Below, piece by piece: positions 6,481 through 8,403 of a stretch of DNA of 8,403 nucleotides. The stretch lies in the NCBI GenBank assembly GCA_023461135.1, contig JAEWNX010000119.1, positions 1-8,403 on the forward strand, read 5' to 3'. The notes beneath the pieces were generated by a model. It did not search any database, was not told the origin of the DNA, and was given only the letters and a program-made list of their open reading frames with translations. A program made the position numbers and the translations under genes. Source of the DNA: Pseudomonadota bacterium (GTDB lineage: Bacteria > Pseudomonadota > Alphaproteobacteria > Caulobacterales > Aquidulcibacteraceae). Each line of letters begins with the position of its first letter. Position 1 is the stretch's first letter.

Positions 6481-7509
6481 ATGACTGACGCCCCAACCTA
6501 CAAGGGCCCCACGCGCGTGTTTTCCGGCATGCAGCCGACCAACGGGCTGCATCTCGGCAATTATCTTGGCGCGCTGCAGAAGTGGGTGGCGCTGCAGGAT
6601 CAGTACGAATGCATCTACTGCGTCGTCGATCTGCACGCGATAACCGCCGATCCCGATCCGGCGACGCTCGCATCGCGCACGCGCGAAGTGGCGGCGGCAT
6701 ACATTGCCGCCGGCGTCGATCCCAAGCGCTCGATGATATTCGTGCAGTCGGCGGTGCGTGAGCACTCCGAACTCGCCTGGGTGTTCAATTGCGTCGCGCG
6801 CATGGGCTGGCTCGAGCGCATGACGCAGTTCAAGGACAAGGCGGGCAAGCACGAAGAGCGCGTGAGCGTCGGCCTATTCGCGTATCCGGTGCTGATGGCG
6901 GCGGACGTGCTCGTGTACAAGGCCACGCACGTGCCCGTGGGCGAGGATCAGAAGCAGCACCTGGAGCTGGCGCGCGATATCGCGCAAAAGTTCAACAATG
7001 ATTTCGGTCCGCCGGACTTCTTCCCGGTGCCCGAGCCGCTGATCCAGGGGCCGGGGGCGCGCATTATGAGTTTGCGCGACGGGACGAAGAAGATGTCGAA
7101 GTCCGACCCGTCCGACATGTCGCGCATCAACATGACCGACGACGCCGATGCAATTCTGCAGAAGATCAAGAAGGCGACGACCGACCCCAATCCGCTGCCG
7201 GAAGAGATCGACGGGCTGAAAGGCCGGCCCGAGGTGGAGAACCTCGTCGGCATCTATGCGGCGACGACGGGGCGCACGACCGCCGACGTGCTGAAGGAGT
7301 TCGGCGGCAAGGGTTTTGGCGTGTTCAAGCCGGCGCTGGCCGAGACGCTCGCCGCGAAGCTCTCGCCCATCGCCGGCGAGATGCGCCGTCTCAGCGCCGA
7401 TCCGGCCGCGCTTGATGCGATCCTGGAGGACGGCGCCGAGCGCGCCCGGTCGATCGCAGCGCCGATCATGGCCGAGGTCCGCGAGCGCGTCGGCTTCTGG
7501 CGCGCATGA
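6481..7509 (+). CDS. trpS: Tryptophanyl-tRNA synthetase
   Basis: TrpS attaches tryptophan to tRNA-Trp in the cytoplasm, using ATP. It is a class Ic synthetase. The 342 residues match the usual bacterial length of about 330-350. The HIGH-type motif appears as HLGN at 24-27, in [17 protein letters not shown]. The Rossmann fold carries the dimer-core segments [36 protein letters not shown] and [17 protein letters not shown]. The KMSKS loop is exact at residues 204-208 ([10 protein letters not shown]). The C-terminal helical part ends in RERVGFWRA. The start has a good ribosome site 6 bases upstream. The 124-base gap before it is the largest between plus-strand genes from glnD on and holds the candidate leader peptide and stems, so trpS may be controlled by Trp supply separately from murJ. 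usp follows after 24 bases. Confidence 0.97.
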   Translation: MTDAPTYKGPTRVFSGMQPTNGLHLGNYLGALQKWVALQDQYECIYCVVDLHAITADPDPATLASRTREVAAAYIAAGVDPKRSMIFVQSAVREHSELAWVFNCVARMGWLERMTQFKDKAGKHEERVSVGLFAYPVLMAADVLVYKATHVPVGEDQKQHLELARDIAQKFNNDFGPPDFFPVPEPLIQGPGARIMSLRDGTKKMSKSDPSDMSRINMTDDADAILQKIKKATTDPNPLPEEIDGLKGRPEVENLVGIYAATTGRTTADVLKEFGGKGFGVFKPALAETLAAKLSPIAGEMRRLSADPAALDAILEDGAERARSIAAPIMAEVRERVGFWRA

Positions 7510-7533
7510 CGCAGAGCGGCTAGAGATCGGGCC

Positions 7534-8049
7534 ATGAGCGAACGCTTCGCCGTCCTGGTCATCGCCGACGAGAGCGAGGAGTTTCCGGACGCGCTGATCT
7601 ATGCCGGCCTCATCTGCCGCAACACCGGCTGGCGGCTGGTGATGCTGCGCGTGATCGAGCCGTCGGATCCCGCGCCGTGGGCGTCGATCACTGAGGAGAT
7701 GCGCCGCCAGGCTTACGATGCGGCGGAATCGCTGACGCAGCGCTTCGCCGCCGAAGTATGGGCCGATTGCGGCGTCACGGCCGAGCCCGTGCTGCGCGAA
7801 GGCGATCTGAAGCAGGAACTGCGCAAGCTCATCGAGCAGGATGCATCGATCAAGCTCATCGTGTTGGCCTCGGCGCACGGCCCGGGTGGGCCGGGGCCGC
7901 TGGTGACGCAACTCGGCAAAAGCGCCGGTCTCGGGCCCCGTCCGGTGCCGGTGCTGGTCGTGCCGGGTGCACTGACGCGCGAGGAAATCCGCGCGTTGGC
8001 GCTGCCTGTGGCGATCGCAGCGCCCGCCGAAACGCCGCCGAGCGCTTGA
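7534..8049 (+). CDS. Universal stress protein family (UspA-like)
   Basis: A 171-residue, single-domain Usp protein with the alternating strand/helix fold of the family. Strand one is FAVLVIADES at 5-14, strand two is RLVMLRVIEP at 34-43, the middle carries EPVLREGDLKQELRKLI, and the end has IKLIVLASAHG followed by PVPVLVVPGAL. Usp proteins are cytoplasmic, often bind ATP and support survival under stress; the exact role of this one is unknown. The G-x2-G-x9-G-S/T nucleotide motif is nearly present: Gly116 and Gly119 are followed after 9 residues by Lys129-Ser130, with Lys in place of Gly. Presence between trpS and nfu and the GPGPLV segment fit the alphaproteobacterial subgroup found at this locus. 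The start lies 24 bases after trpS with only a weak ribosome site, which suggests read-through expression. The Ala/Pro-rich tail after residue 155 is probably disordered. Confidence 0.88.
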   Translation: MSERFAVLVIADESEEFPDALIYAGLICRNTGWRLVMLRVIEPSDPAPWASITEEMRRQAYDAAESLTQRFAAEVWADCGVTAEPVLREGDLKQELRKLIEQDASIKLIVLASAHGPGGPGPLVTQLGKSAGLGPRPVPVLVVPGALTREEIRALALPVAIAAPAETPPSA

Positions 8050-8080
8050 CCGGTTTGGTGCAAAGGCCCACCTGAGGCGC

Positions 8081-8403
8081 ATGTTCATTCAAACGGAATC
8101 GACGCCGAACCCGCGCACGCTGAAGTTTCTTCCGGGCCGCGACGTGCTGGGCGCCGGCAGCCGTGAGTTCGCCGATGCGGACGCCGCGCTCGCTTCGCCG
8201 CTGGCGACCGCGCTCTTCAATGTCGATGGCGTCGAGCGCGTCTATTTGGGCGGCGACTTCCTCACCATCACCAAGAGCGAAGCGATCGAGTGGTCGCATT
8301 TGAAGCCGCACGTCCTGGCCGCGATCATGGATCACTTCACCTCGGGCCGGCCGGTGCTGCTTGCCGGTGACGCGCCTGCCGACGAAACCGATGAAGCCGA
8401 CAT
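8081..8403 (+). CDS. nfu: NifU-like Fe-S cluster scaffold Nfu, N-terminal part (3' end outside window)
   Basis: The frame starts at ATG 8081 and is open to the right edge, giving 107 full codons. The N-terminus MFIQTESTPNPRTLKFLPG is the hallmark of the Nfu N-terminal domain, followed by FADADAALASPLATALFNVDGVERVYLGGDFLTITK and the helix containing WSHLKPHVLAAIMDHF. Proteins of this family hold or carry iron-sulfur clusters for delivery to target enzymes. The cluster-binding CxxC lies in a C-terminal NifU domain that is beyond the window, so its integrity cannot be judged. After about residue 92 the acidic stretch (DAPADETDEAD) looks like the linker between the two domains. A GAGG (8074-8077) lies only 3 bases before the ATG, rather close, and AAAGG (8062-8066) lies 14 bases before it. 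The gap from usp is 31 bases, so the two are probably co-transcribed. Confidence 0.93.
   Translation, partial: MFIQTESTPNPRTLKFLPGRDVLGAGSREFADADAALASPLATALFNVDGVERVYLGGDFLTITKSEAIEWSHLKPHVLAAIMDHFTSGRPVLLAGDAPADETDEAD

Noticed and set aside
5490..6482. Minus-strand frame of 330 codons across murJ and the gap before trpS
   Set aside because: Antisense shadow of murJ with Arg/His-rich, low-information protein and no sign of its own start signals.
6874..8088. Minus-strand frame of 404 codons across trpS and usp
   Set aside because: It spans two clearly real plus-strand genes and shows the Arg/His-rich composition of a shadow frame.

Overview
This GC-rich window carries six protein genes on the plus strand, one small gene on the minus strand and a candidate leader-peptide region. 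Gene order is mutS (3' part) / small membrane gene (minus strand) / glnD / murJ / trpS / usp / nfu (5' part). The order glnD-murJ-trpS-usp-nfu next to mutS, and the alphaproteobacterial character of GlnD and of the Usp protein, point to a chromosomal core region of an alphaproteobacterium. A finer placement (for example Caulobacterales/Hyphomonadaceae-like) is only a guess. I see no mobile elements, CRISPR arrays, tRNA or rRNA genes.

Layout. Positions 1-1370 hold the C-terminal 455 codons of mutS (mismatch repair), entering from the left edge. Positions 1367-1732 on the minus strand hold a 121-codon gene for a single-pass membrane protein that I do not recognise. It meets mutS tail to tail with a 4-base overlap. 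A 149-base gap (1733-1881) separates its start from that of the divergent glnD. glnD (1882-4695, PII uridylyltransferase/uridylyl-removing enzyme) is followed after 32 bases by murJ (4728-6356, lipid II flippase). A 124-base gap holds a 12-codon reading frame with two Trp codons and several overlapping inverted repeats. Then come trpS (6481-7509, tryptophanyl-tRNA synthetase), usp (7534-8049, universal stress protein) and the start of nfu (8081 to the right edge, iron-sulfur scaffold).

The plus-strand genes from glnD onward are closely spaced and could be co-transcribed, but they serve different housekeeping jobs: nitrogen signalling, peptidoglycan export, translation, stress response and Fe-S assembly. 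The most interesting item is the murJ-trpS gap. The short peptide MNKKTHLWRWRA, placed directly before a Trp-tRNA synthetase gene and followed by mutually exclusive stems, looks like a tryptophan-sensing attenuator. The switching logic and terminator are not clean, so this remains a hypothesis. Second-tier observations are a His-to-Gln change in the HD domain of GlnD, the glycine-zipper membrane protein next to mutS, and an altered nucleotide-binding motif in the Usp protein.
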